Shown one piece after another: positions 8,099 through 15,672 of a stretch of DNA of 24,592 nt. Origin of the DNA: JBDUDR01 sp040002845 (GTDB lineage Bacteria; Actinomycetota; Actinomycetes; Propionibacteriales; Nocardioidaceae); the NCBI GenBank assembly GCA_040002845.1, contig JBDUDR010000027.1, positions 1 through 24,592 on the forward strand, read 5' to 3'. A program made the position numbers and the translations under genes. Each line of letters starts with the position of its first letter. Positions within the stretch are counted from its first letter, which is position 1. Below the pieces are notes generated by a model. That model was not told the origin of the DNA. It saw nothing but the letters and a program-made list of their open reading frames with translations, and did not search any database.

Positions 8099-9277
8099 AT
8101 GCCGAGTACACGTGTTTTCGTCCACATCGGACCGCTGAAGACCGGGACCACGTTCCTCCAGTCGGTGCTGGTTCAAAACAAGCAGGCGTTAGCCGTCAAC
8201 GGTGTGCTGTTCCCTCGACAAACCTATGCACTGCAGATCAAGTCGACCTTGGACCTGCTCCACAAGCGGATGCATCCCGAGTCCACGGGAAATCCCGGCC
8301 AATGGGACATCCTGTCCGAGGAGGTTCGGACCTGGCCGGGCGATACTGTGGTGATCTCGCAGGAGTTCTTGTGCGCTGCCTCGTCCGCGCAGGCCAAGCG
8401 CATGGTGGAGTCGCTCGCTCCCGCCGAGGTTCACATCGTCCATACGGCACGCGACCTCACCAAGGTCATCCCCGCCATGTGGCAGACCCACCTGCGAAAC
8501 AAGCAACCCCTGTCGTGGGACGAGTACATCTCCTCCGCACGCCACCCGTCGGCCGGCGGTGCCCAGTGGGGCAGACGGCTATGGCGGCAGCAAGACCCCG
8601 CGCAGGTGCTGCCACCGTTTGAAGCCGTGGTGCCGCGCGAGCACGTACATGTCGTGACCGTGCCGCCGGCCGCCTCCAGCCCCGAGCTGTTGTGGGAGCG
8701 GTTCTGTTCGGTGGTGGGCCTCGAGCCGGGCGCGTACGACTCCGATGTGCCCCGGGCCAACACGTCGCTGGGCGCGGCTGAGGCCGAGGTGTTGCGGCGC
8801 GTCAACCAGGGCGTGGCCGGTCGCATCGACGGGCCAACGTACAGCCGACTGGTGAAGTTCATGTTGGCCCGCGACGTGCTCGAGCACAGCGGCAACGCGA
8901 TAAAGCTCGAGCTGCCCGCGCAGGACTACGCATGGGTGACGGAGAAGGCGCACGAGATCGTGGAGTATCTGCGACGCAATGAGTACGAGATCACCGGTGA
9001 CCTGAAGGAGATCCTGCCGGCACCCGGCGCCACCGGGAGCGAAACGCGACCTGACGACGTCGATCCCCTTGCCGTGTCAGAGGTCGCCAACGCCGCCCTC
9101 GTCGAGGTACTGGTAGCCAGCGCCCGGGGCCGAGGTCGAGGCAAGCGCAGAGGTCGGGGTCTCAAGGCGGGCCCGCTGGCCGGCCCGGTGGGGTCCAAGT
9201 CGGCCGGGCCGCGCGCCGGTTCCAACCGGGCGACGCGCGCCTTGCGGCGCCGGATGCGGCATCTGCGACACAGGTGA
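8099..9277 (+). CDS. Sulfotransferase-like protein A (PAPS-type P-loop)
   Basis: 392 residues from ATG 8099, preceded by GGAGGGCGG at 8082-8090. An upstream in-frame GTG at 8030 would prepend an unconserved leader. The protein opens directly with the 5'-phosphosulfate-binding loop VHIGPLKTGTTFLQ (K14), as in PAPS-dependent sulfotransferases, and has the 3'-phosphate motif HTARDLTKVIPAMWQ (R118). It then shares family blocks with its neighbours: EHVHVVTVP, LLWERFCSVVGLEP and NTSLGAAEAEVLRRVN. The last 50 residues are strongly basic (GRGRGKRRGRG, ending RRRMRHLRHR) and probably disordered. There is no signal peptide, so it is cytoplasmic, possibly attached electrostatically to a membrane or polymer. 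Acceptor substrate unknown. A TAGCAT at 8024-8029 may be its own -10. First member of a four-gene paralogous array. Confidence 0.82.
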   Translation: MPSTRVFVHIGPLKTGTTFLQSVLVQNKQALAVNGVLFPRQTYALQIKSTLDLLHKRMHPESTGNPGQWDILSEEVRTWPGDTVVISQEFLCAASSAQAKRMVESLAPAEVHIVHTARDLTKVIPAMWQTHLRNKQPLSWDEYISSARHPSAGGAQWGRRLWRQQDPAQVLPPFEAVVPREHVHVVTVPPAASSPELLWERFCSVVGLEPGAYDSDVPRANTSLGAAEAEVLRRVNQGVAGRIDGPTYSRLVKFMLARDVLEHSGNAIKLELPAQDYAWVTEKAHEIVEYLRRNEYEITGDLKEILPAPGATGSETRPDDVDPLAVSEVANAALVEVLVASARGRGRGKRRGRGLKAGPLAGPVGSKSAGPRAGSNRATRALRRRMRHLRHR

Positions 9278-9336
9278 GGTCCTGCTTAGGTGACGATCAT
9301 CTGTCTGCCGCGCTCGAGTGCTGACAGAATCGCCCA

Positions 9337-11826
9337 ATGAGCGACGACCTCCCGGGAGCTCGGACAGTCTTTCTCCACGTCGGATCGCCGAAGACGGGCA
9401 CGACATACCTGCAAGACGTGCTGCACAGGCACCGGAAGCGGCTGCGAGACGCCGGCATCCTCTACCCCGGCAAGGGAAATCGTGCGCACTTTCTCGCCGC
9501 GCTCGACCTGCGAGGGATCAAGTTCGCCGGGTACGACGACCCTGACGTGCCCGGCTCCTGGGAGCGACTTGCCGACCAGATTCGCTCGTGGCCCGGGGTC
9601 AGTCTGCTGTCGCACGAGATCTTGGCAGGTGCGGAGGAGAGCGAGATCGTCACCGCGGTCAGCTCGTTCAGCGACGCCGACGTGCAGGTGATCATCACCG
9701 CACGCGACCTCGCTCGCCAGATTCCTTCGATGTGGCAGGAGAGCATCAAGAACCGGCAGACGACTCCATGGTCCGACTACGTGAACATGCTGCGCGACGC
9801 GGTTGGCGAGGACGCGGCGCCCCGACAACCTACCCTCGGGCATCGGTTCTGGCGTTCGCAGGACGCAGCCGACATCGCTGCCCGCTGGGGCAAGCAGGTG
9901 GGTGCGGATCACGTGCACCTTGTCACAGTGCCCGGCGCGGATGGTGGCCCGGATGAGTTGTGGAGGCGGTTCGCCGGCGTGGTCGGGATCGACTCGACGG
10001 TGCTCGACGGGCGGATCGGCAAGCCGAATCCATCGCTGGGCGTCGTTGAAACGGAGCTGTTGCGCCGTCTCAACGAGCGGGTGGACGACACCATGGTGTG
10101 GCCCACCTACCGCTCGCAGATCAAGCACCGGCTGGCCGAGAGTGTGTTGGTGCGGACCCAGCTGCGCGGGCCGCTGCGCCTTCCGGCGGACCAGCGATCG
10201 TGGGCCGAGGACTGGTCACGAGACCTGCTGGCCCACATCAGCGACAGCGGGGTCAACGTCGTCGGCGACCTGCGGGACCTCCTGCCGGCGCGACCTGAGG
10301 AGCAGCAGGCGTACTCACCGGCGGAAATCACCGACGAGGACATCTTCGAGGCGGCCTCTCCCGCCATAATCGCTTCGGTCAAGGGCCTGGTCGGGATGGT
10401 CGCGGCCCGCAGAGTTGAGCACCGGGAGGCGTCTCCGCCGCCACTACGGACGCGCTTGATAGCCCGCGCGCGACGGGTCCGGGTGGCCGGGCTGAAGCTC
10501 TCAGGTCGGAAGAAGGCGGAGGCGCAACAGCCCCTCGGCCCACCGCCGAGGGTGTTCGTCCATGTGGGACTCCCCAAGACCGGCACCACCTACCTGCAGG
10601 CGATCATGTCCGCCAACCGGAAGGCGCTGCGCGGGGACGGGTTCTTGTATCCCGTGGGTCGCTTTGGCGGACACTTCTTCGCCGCGCTCGATGTCATGGA
10701 CCGGAGTTTCCGCGGACACAAGTATCCGGCCGCCGAGGGCACCTGGCGCGACATGACCCAGCAGTTGCTGGCTTTCGGACGGGCCGGGCTCATCTCCCAC
10801 GAGGTGCTGTTCGCCGCCACCGAGCACGACATCGTGCGGATCGCCCGCTCCCTGTCCGGCGCCGAGGTCCACGTCGTCATCACGGCCCGAGACCTGGGAC
10901 GCCAGCTGCCGGCGGTGTGGCAGGAGCAGGTCAAGTTGGGGCACACCTACAGGTGGAAGGGTTTCATCGAGGCCGTCAAGGCGAGTCGTGACGATCCGGT
11001 CGACGAACGACCGGCCACTGAAGCAGGGGCAGGTCGCCAACCTGGGGAGTCGGGGGGCGGGGCAGCCAAGGACATCCCGGGGCGTCGGGACCTTCACCGC
11101 GTCACAGCCCAGTTCTGGCGGGGGCGCGACTGCTCGGCGGTGGCGAGGCGGTGGGCTACCGTCCTGCCACCCGAGCGCATCCACGTGGTCATGGTGCCGC
11201 CGGACGGGGCTGACGATCAGCTGCTCTGGCGGCGGTTCGCGGCAGTCCTCGGACTGGACCCCGATCGGTATGACCGGCCGGACCGCGGCGCCAACACATC
11301 GCTTGGACCGGCCGAGACCGAGCTGATTCGAAGGCTGAACCCCGAGCTACGCAGGACCCTCAGCTGGGAGGAGTACGAGCGCCATGCGAAGTGGGATCTC
11401 GCTGAACGCGTGCTGGCGGCCGGTCAGCAGTCGGGCCGGATGGGCCTGCCCGGTCGGCACGCCAAGTGGGTACTCGCTCGTTCGGAGCGCATCGTCGACG
11501 ATCTTCGGGAGGGGGGTTACGCCATCGCCGGACAGCTCGACGATCTGCTGCCGGTGCGGAGGCCGAGATCCTCCTCCGCGCGCGAGCCCGACCAGACCGA
11601 TGACTCCGAGATCTCTACAGCCGCTATCGACGCCCTGGTCGGGCTCGCCCGGCTGTACAGCCGGCGAAGCAGGCCCGCGCCCGCGACTCCCGCGGACGAT
11701 GTACCCATCGGTGTCCGGGAGCGCTTTCGGGCTGCAAGGCGAGTCCGTTTCCCTGGGCGTGGCACTCTGGGTAGAGTCCGCCGCGCGTCCGCGTCGAGGT
11801 TCCAGAGTGGAGGATCGGGGGGATAA
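9337..11826 (+). CDS. Two-domain sulfotransferase-like fusion protein B
   Basis: 829 residues made of two complete sulfotransferase-like units. Unit 1: HVGSPKTGTTYLQ (K19), ITARDLARQIPSMWQES (R123), NPSLGVVETELLRRLN. Unit 2 begins near residue 407: HVGLPKTGTTYLQ (K414), ITARDLGRQLPAVWQEQ (R518), then a 40-residue Gly/Pro/Asp-rich insertion, and NTSLGPAETELIRRLN. A basic linker (RTRLIARARRVR ... GRKKAEAQ, about residues 370-396) joins them, and the tail (RERFRAARRVRFPGRG) is also basic. Both PAPS sites look intact, so the chain could form an internal dimer or modify two positions. The start ATG has no Shine-Dalgarno sequence, but CAGAAT lies six bases upstream, so transcription may start here without a leader. 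Gene C starts two bases after its stop. Confidence 0.83.
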   Translation: MSDDLPGARTVFLHVGSPKTGTTYLQDVLHRHRKRLRDAGILYPGKGNRAHFLAALDLRGIKFAGYDDPDVPGSWERLADQIRSWPGVSLLSHEILAGAEESEIVTAVSSFSDADVQVIITARDLARQIPSMWQESIKNRQTTPWSDYVNMLRDAVGEDAAPRQPTLGHRFWRSQDAADIAARWGKQVGADHVHLVTVPGADGGPDELWRRFAGVVGIDSTVLDGRIGKPNPSLGVVETELLRRLNERVDDTMVWPTYRSQIKHRLAESVLVRTQLRGPLRLPADQRSWAEDWSRDLLAHISDSGVNVVGDLRDLLPARPEEQQAYSPAEITDEDIFEAASPAIIASVKGLVGMVAARRVEHREASPPPLRTRLIARARRVRVAGLKLSGRKKAEAQQPLGPPPRVFVHVGLPKTGTTYLQAIMSANRKALRGDGFLYPVGRFGGHFFAALDVMDRSFRGHKYPAAEGTWRDMTQQLLAFGRAGLISHEVLFAATEHDIVRIARSLSGAEVHVVITARDLGRQLPAVWQEQVKLGHTYRWKGFIEAVKASRDDPVDERPATEAGAGRQPGESGGGAAKDIPGRRDLHRVTAQFWRGRDCSAVARRWATVLPPERIHVVMVPPDGADDQLLWRRFAAVLGLDPDRYDRPDRGANTSLGPAETELIRRLNPELRRTLSWEEYERHAKWDLAERVLAAGQQSGRMGLPGRHAKWVLARSERIVDDLREGGYAIAGQLDDLLPVRRPRSSSAREPDQTDDSEISTAAIDALVGLARLYSRRSRPAPATPADDVPIGVRERFRAARRVRFPGRGTLGRVRRASASRFQSGGSGG

Positions 11827-11828
11827 AC

Positions 11829-13217
11829 GTGACCGGGCAAGTCGTCTACCTGCATGTCGGGGCTCCGAAGACCGGCACCACATACGTCCAGGATCTGCTC
11901 TTCCGCAACCGCGAACGCCTGGCCCAGGAGGGCCTGCTCTACGCCGCGGACCGTTTCGACGACTTCTTCATGGCGGCGCTGGACCTGCTGGAGCTCGAAT
12001 GGGGCGGCATGGGCAGCCAGGCGGCTGGAGCGTGGGACCGGCTCGTCGAGCGGATCCGGGATTGGCCCGGCACCGTCGTGATCTCGCACGAGATCTTGGC
12101 GTCCGCGTCACCGGAGCAGGTCCAGCGGGCGCATCGGGACCTGGCACCGGCCGAGGTCCACATCATCTACTCTGCCCGCGACCTCGGCCGGCAGTTTCCC
12201 GCCGAGTGGCAGGAAACGGTCAAGCACCAGCGGTCCAACAGCTTCGCCACCTTCCTCGCCGAGGAGAAGGCTGACTACGAAGCCAGTGGTTCCGGCTGGT
12301 TCTGGCACGTCCAGACCTGGCCGGAGGTGCTGGAGCGCTGGGGTGGTCCGATAACACCGAGCCACGTGCACCTGGTGACCGTCCCGCCCGAGGGCGGTCG
12401 GCACGATCTGCTCTGGGACCGGTTCCGCGCGTTGCTCGGGATCGAGCCCGAATGGTGCACGGTGCCTTCCGACCGCACCAACCCGTCGCTTGGTTCAGCG
12501 GAGACGAAGGTGCTGCGCCAGATCAACGAGCGGGTACGAGGCAAGTTGAGCAACGCCGACTACAGGTACTTCGTGCGCGAGCAGCTCGCGCACCTGACGC
12601 TGGCCAAACGGGGTACGGACGTGCGGGCCACCCTGCCGCCCACCCTCTACGCCTGGACTCGTGACGTGACCGCGACCTGGCTGACCCGGCTACGGGACGC
12701 CGGTTACGACGTACGCGGCGATCTCGAGGAGCTTCAGCCGGCAGCTCCGCCCGATCCAGACGGCTGGCTGGATCCCGACGCACCCGACCCGGCGCGGTCG
12801 GTGGGGGCCGCAGTCGCCTGCATCGAGACGCTGCTGTTCGAGGCCGCGAGGATCAACGGGGAACGGCTCCGCACCGAGACCGAACGCGACGATACCCGCC
12901 GCGAGCTCGCGGCAGCCGAGCAACGTGCTCGCGATGGCGCCGCCGAGCTGCACGCCCACCTCGCCACTCCGGGCCGCGAACAGTTCAAGCGGTCCGTGGT
13001 TCAGCTGGGCAAGGAGCATCGCAGCCTCGAGGTCGCGCTGAACAGCTATCGCCGGCTGCGAAGACGGCGCGTCCTGCCGGCGGATAGCTCACTCGCTCTC
13101 GGCGGGCAGGCCGGAGACGGCGTCAGCGGATCGGCCGGGGACAGGGTCGGCGGACCGGTCGGCCAGCCGTTCGACGAAAGCAAGGATCGCCTCAACGGCG
13201 ACGCCGAGCACAGCTGA
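11829..13217 (+). CDS. Sulfotransferase-like protein C with coiled-coil tail
   Basis: 462 residues from the GTG at 11829, two bases after the stop of gene B and with purine-rich GGAGG upstream inside B, so translationally coupled. HVGAPKTGTTYVQ (K14) and YSARDLGRQFPAEWQET (R117) mark the PAPS site, with DLLWDRFRALLGIEP and NPSLGSAETKVLRQIN downstream. After the shared C-terminal helix (AAVACIETLLFEAARI) there is an unusual charged coiled-coil-like segment (about residues 340-400, RLRTETERDDTRRELAAAEQRA) and a basic patch (YRRLRRRRV). The last 42 residues (from about 421) are Gly/Asp/Ser-rich and lie wholly opposite the 3' end of gene D on the other strand. That hydrophilic tail looks like read-through into the complement of D rather than a conserved domain. 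Acceptor unknown. Confidence 0.82.
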   Translation: MTGQVVYLHVGAPKTGTTYVQDLLFRNRERLAQEGLLYAADRFDDFFMAALDLLELEWGGMGSQAAGAWDRLVERIRDWPGTVVISHEILASASPEQVQRAHRDLAPAEVHIIYSARDLGRQFPAEWQETVKHQRSNSFATFLAEEKADYEASGSGWFWHVQTWPEVLERWGGPITPSHVHLVTVPPEGGRHDLLWDRFRALLGIEPEWCTVPSDRTNPSLGSAETKVLRQINERVRGKLSNADYRYFVREQLAHLTLAKRGTDVRATLPPTLYAWTRDVTATWLTRLRDAGYDVRGDLEELQPAAPPDPDGWLDPDAPDPARSVGAAVACIETLLFEAARINGERLRTETERDDTRRELAAAEQRARDGAAELHAHLATPGREQFKRSVVQLGKEHRSLEVALNSYRRLRRRRVLPADSSLALGGQAGDGVSGSAGDRVGGPVGQPFDESKDRLNGDAEHS

Positions 13218-14192
13218 GTCGTCCACCTGGTCTGGTGTGCGGCGAGCCGCTGACGACGGCGGAACCAGCTCGGCCAGGTCCCCGATGACCGGCACGCCCA
13301 GGGCGCGTACCTCATCGACCATGAGGCGAGCTCGCTCGCCTGCCCACTCCTGATCGTCCGCGCCCAACCCGAACGTGTCGTCGTCGAGCTTGGCGAGCAC
13401 GTCCTTGGCCAGGAAATGCTTGAGGTGGCGCAGATAGACCGCCCGCGGAAGCCGGTTCTGGCTGGCCAGGCTGAGTCGCCGCATCAGCTCCGTGCCGGCT
13501 ACTCCCAGCGACGTGTTCACGGTCCGCGGGTCGATCGGGTACCGAGTCGCGTCCAGCCCGGCGGCCTGGCAGAAGCGGATCCAGAGCAGGTCCGGATCGG
13601 CTCCCCGTTGCGGCACGGTCACCAGTGTCACGTGGTCGGTGCCCACGACGTCGACCCAGGTACGAAGGATTCGCGGCAGGTCGTGCTGGCGCCAGAACGC
13701 CCTGGCGGGCTCGGGATCGGCCCCCGGTCGATCACGAAGGGAGTCTGCGTAGGCGCGCCAGGACCAGTCTGCACGGTTCTGGATGCTTTCCTGCCACATT
13801 GTCGGGACCACCCGCGCGAGGTCGCGCACGGTCACGACCACCTCGACCTGGCGTGGCCGGAGCGAACCGGCGGCCCGTTCGACCTGCTCCTGGTCCGCGA
13901 ACGACAAGAACTCCATGGAGACCAGCACGGCTTGGCCAGACCAGGACTCCGACTGGCCAGCCAGCCATTTCCAGGTCCGCGTCTTTCCTTCCGCGCCGCG
14001 CCCAAGATGGCTGGTGCCGATCAGGTCCCTGACCGCCGTCACCTGGGTGCGCCAGGACCGGCCGCCAGGGAACAGGACGCCATCCTCGACCAGAGCTTCG
14101 TGGTGATGCCGGATCTGGTGCTGGATGAAAGACGTGCCGGACTTGAGTAGTCCGATGTGCAGCACCGCACGTCCGGCTCGCTCAGGTGCCAC
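13089..14192 (-). CDS. Sulfotransferase-like protein D, antisense-overlapping protein C
   Basis: 367 residues from the GTG at 14192, chosen because GGGG lies six bases upstream and the start overlaps the EcsC-family stop by 11 bases. A longer open frame to 14297 runs into the EcsC gene and is unconserved. HIGLLKSGTSFIQ (K17) is a divergent phosphosulfate loop (Leu-Lys-Ser instead of Pro-Lys-Thr). VTVRDLARVVPTMWQES (R123), DHVTLVTVP, DLLWIRFCQAAGLD and NTSLGVAGTELMRRLS match the neighbours. Its C-terminal helix (VLGVAVEAILAFVERLADR) lies in the 129-bp overlap with gene C. Unlike A, B and C it has no polybasic tail. It is transcribed with the EcsC-like gene upstream, convergent to the other three. 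Confidence 0.82.
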   Translation of the reverse strand: MAPERAGRAVLHIGLLKSGTSFIQHQIRHHHEALVEDGVLFPGGRSWRTQVTAVRDLIGTSHLGRGAEGKTRTWKWLAGQSESWSGQAVLVSMEFLSFADQEQVERAAGSLRPRQVEVVVTVRDLARVVPTMWQESIQNRADWSWRAYADSLRDRPGADPEPARAFWRQHDLPRILRTWVDVVGTDHVTLVTVPQRGADPDLLWIRFCQAAGLDATRYPIDPRTVNTSLGVAGTELMRRLSLASQNRLPRAVYLRHLKHFLAKDVLAKLDDDTFGLGADDQEWAGERARLMVDEVRALGVPVIGDLAELVPPSSAARRTPDQVDDSAVLGVAVEAILAFVERLADRSADPVPGRSADAVSGLPAESE

Positions 14193-14892
14193 TGGCTTCC
14201 CCACGCCCGTGGTGTGCTGGTGGACGGGCGAGCAGCTCGCGATCGGCGTACCTGCCGACCCGGTAGGTCGAGTAGGCGTCAGACACCGCGCCCACACCTC
14301 CGCCGAGCAGTGGGGTGCGCCTGCCGAAGCTGATTACCAGTCGGCGACCGGTCACCCGGGCCAGCAGCTCAGCGGTGACGAGACTGGCCACTTGCCGGTC
14401 CAGCTGCGGGTCATAGACCGGGGCGGTTGCGATCGCCATCGGCGTGGATGGCAGCGAACCTTGTTCCACCAGCGCATCCAGACTGTCCTCGCCCAGGAGG
14501 CAGGCCAGCACCGCGTTGCGGACACGGCGATCGTCGAGGGCGTACCCCCGCAGGTGTGCGATACCGGCTACCAGATGGCACTGCAGGATGGCGAGCCCGC
14601 TGATGTTGGCCGGCATGGTGAGCGCCAGGGTGACGATGCCACCGAGATTGGTCGCGAAACCCTGCACGCCGGCCATGCGTACGTGGCCCTCGATGAGATC
14701 GTGGATCGCCCGGTCGACGTCACCGTGGGCCCTGGTCAGCCGCCGGTCTGCGGCAGCGGCCGCTCCGGAGAGCGGCCCGAACCCGTCGATGGCGCGGTCG
14801 AGCACCTCGCGCACGAACCCAGCAGTCACCTGCGGCGCGATCTTGACCGCCGCCGGCGCCAGGCTTCTGGCCAGCGTCTTGCCGACACCCAT
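14182..14892 (-). CDS. EcsC-family protein
   Basis: 236 residues. The ATG at 14892 is supported by a strong GAGGAG seven bases upstream on the minus strand. The longer open frame to 15201 overlaps aat and has no conserved character. The protein resembles the EcsC family (VKIAPQVTAGFVREVLDRAIDGFG; a hydrophobic core FATNLGGIVTLALTMPANISGLAILQCHLVAGIAHLRG), which has one or two membrane-associated segments. EcsC is named from the Bacillus ecs operon but its biochemical role is unknown, and actinobacterial copies are orphan genes without EcsA/EcsB. The stop overlaps the start of sulfotransferase-like gene D, so the two are probably translationally coupled and may act together. It is divergent from aat. 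Confidence 0.8.
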   Translation of the reverse strand: MGVGKTLARSLAPAAVKIAPQVTAGFVREVLDRAIDGFGPLSGAAAAADRRLTRAHGDVDRAIHDLIEGHVRMAGVQGFATNLGGIVTLALTMPANISGLAILQCHLVAGIAHLRGYALDDRRVRNAVLACLLGEDSLDALVEQGSLPSTPMAIATAPVYDPQLDRQVASLVTAELLARVTGRRLVISFGRRTPLLGGGVGAVSDAYSTYRVGRYADRELLARPPAHHGRGEASGT

Positions 14893-14969
14893 GCGGTGAC
14901 TCCTCACGTGGCCGGGTGTAACGACCCTACGACCCACCCTCACCGGCACCAACTCGTGGTGGACGCGGC

Positions 14970-14975
14970 TATCTT
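14970..14975 (+). promoter_or_regulatory. -10 element of aat (leaderless)
   Basis: TATCTT lies exactly six bases before the ATG at 14982. The intervening bases (CGAGCG) hold no Shine-Dalgarno sequence, so transcription and translation probably start at the same place. Confidence 0.45.
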
Positions 14976-14981
14976 CGAGCG

Positions 14982-15650
14982 ATGCCCATCGAACCACCGG
15001 CCAGCCCTTGGTCGTTCGCTCCGGAGGACGCAGGCGAGCGGGACCTCGTCGGAGCGGGCGCCGACCTGCAGCCGGGTACGGTGCTGAACGCGTACCGGCA
15101 GGGCGTCTTCCCGATGCCCGTCGACGATGGTCAGATGCTGTGGTGGTCCCCGGCCAGTCGGGCGATCCTGCCGGCGAACAGCCTGAAGATCTCACGGTCA
15201 CTGGCCAGGTCGGTCCGGCGGTTCGAGATCCGGGTCGACACCGCTTTCGACGAGGTTCTCAGGGCATGCGCCGATCCGTCCCGAGAGGGCGGCTGGATCG
15301 ACGGGCGCATGATTCGGGCGTACGCAGCGTTGCACCGACTCGGCTGGGTGCACTCGGTCGAGGCCTGGCGAGACGGGGAGTTGGCCGGTGGTCTGTACGG
15401 GGTGAGCGTCGGAGGGTTGTTCGCGGGGGAGTCGATGTTTCATCGTCGCACCGACGCATCCAAGGTAGCTCTGGTGGCGCTCGTCGAGATGCTGCGCGAC
15501 CCGATTGTCGAACGACTGATGGACGTGCAGTGGCTGACCCCGCATCTCGCCTCGCTCGGGGCGGTGGCGATCCCGCGGCGGGAGTATCTGAAACTACTCC
15601 GGGATGCCCTCGATCAGCCGCCGCCCGACTGGCCTCTCGACGTGAGTTGA
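14982..15650 (+). CDS. aat: Leucyl/phenylalanyl-tRNA--protein transferase
   Basis: 222 residues, the normal length. It adds Leu or Phe from aminoacyl-tRNA to the N-terminal Arg or Lys of proteins, producing N-degrons read by ClpS/ClpP. Diagnostic blocks: AYRQGVFPMP (38-46), WWSPASRAILP (54-64), GWIDGRMIRAYAALHRLGWVHSVEAW (104-129) and GGLYGVSVGGLFAGESMF with the following ASK (137-161). Cytoplasmic enzyme. The promoter seems leaderless. The next gene (Fpg/Nei) starts 22 bases downstream, with its own promoter-like hexamer. Divergent from the EcsC-like gene. Confidence 0.95.
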   Translation: MPIEPPASPWSFAPEDAGERDLVGAGADLQPGTVLNAYRQGVFPMPVDDGQMLWWSPASRAILPANSLKISRSLARSVRRFEIRVDTAFDEVLRACADPSREGGWIDGRMIRAYAALHRLGWVHSVEAWRDGELAGGLYGVSVGGLFAGESMFHRRTDASKVALVALVEMLRDPIVERLMDVQWLTPHLASLGAVAIPRREYLKLLRDALDQPPPDWPLDVS

Positions 15651-15660
15651 GACCGGGCGG

Positions 15661-15666
15661 CAGACT
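15661..15666 (+). promoter_or_regulatory. Possible -10 of the Fpg/Nei gene (leaderless)
   Basis: CAGACT lies six bases before the GTG at 15673. The six intervening bases are GGGAGG, which abut the start codon and are too close to act as a Shine-Dalgarno sequence. The hexamer deviates from TAnnnT at its first position. Confidence 0.3.
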
Positions 15667-15672
15667 GGGAGG

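Noticed and set aside
7243..8151. A 302-residue minus-strand frame opposite HMG-CoA lyase
   Set aside because: Antisense shadow; the plus strand has the full lyase signature.
14125..15087. A 320-residue plus-strand frame across the EcsC-like gene and part of aat
   Set aside because: It overlaps the well-supported aat start and the EcsC-like gene, has no ribosome site and no family resemblance.
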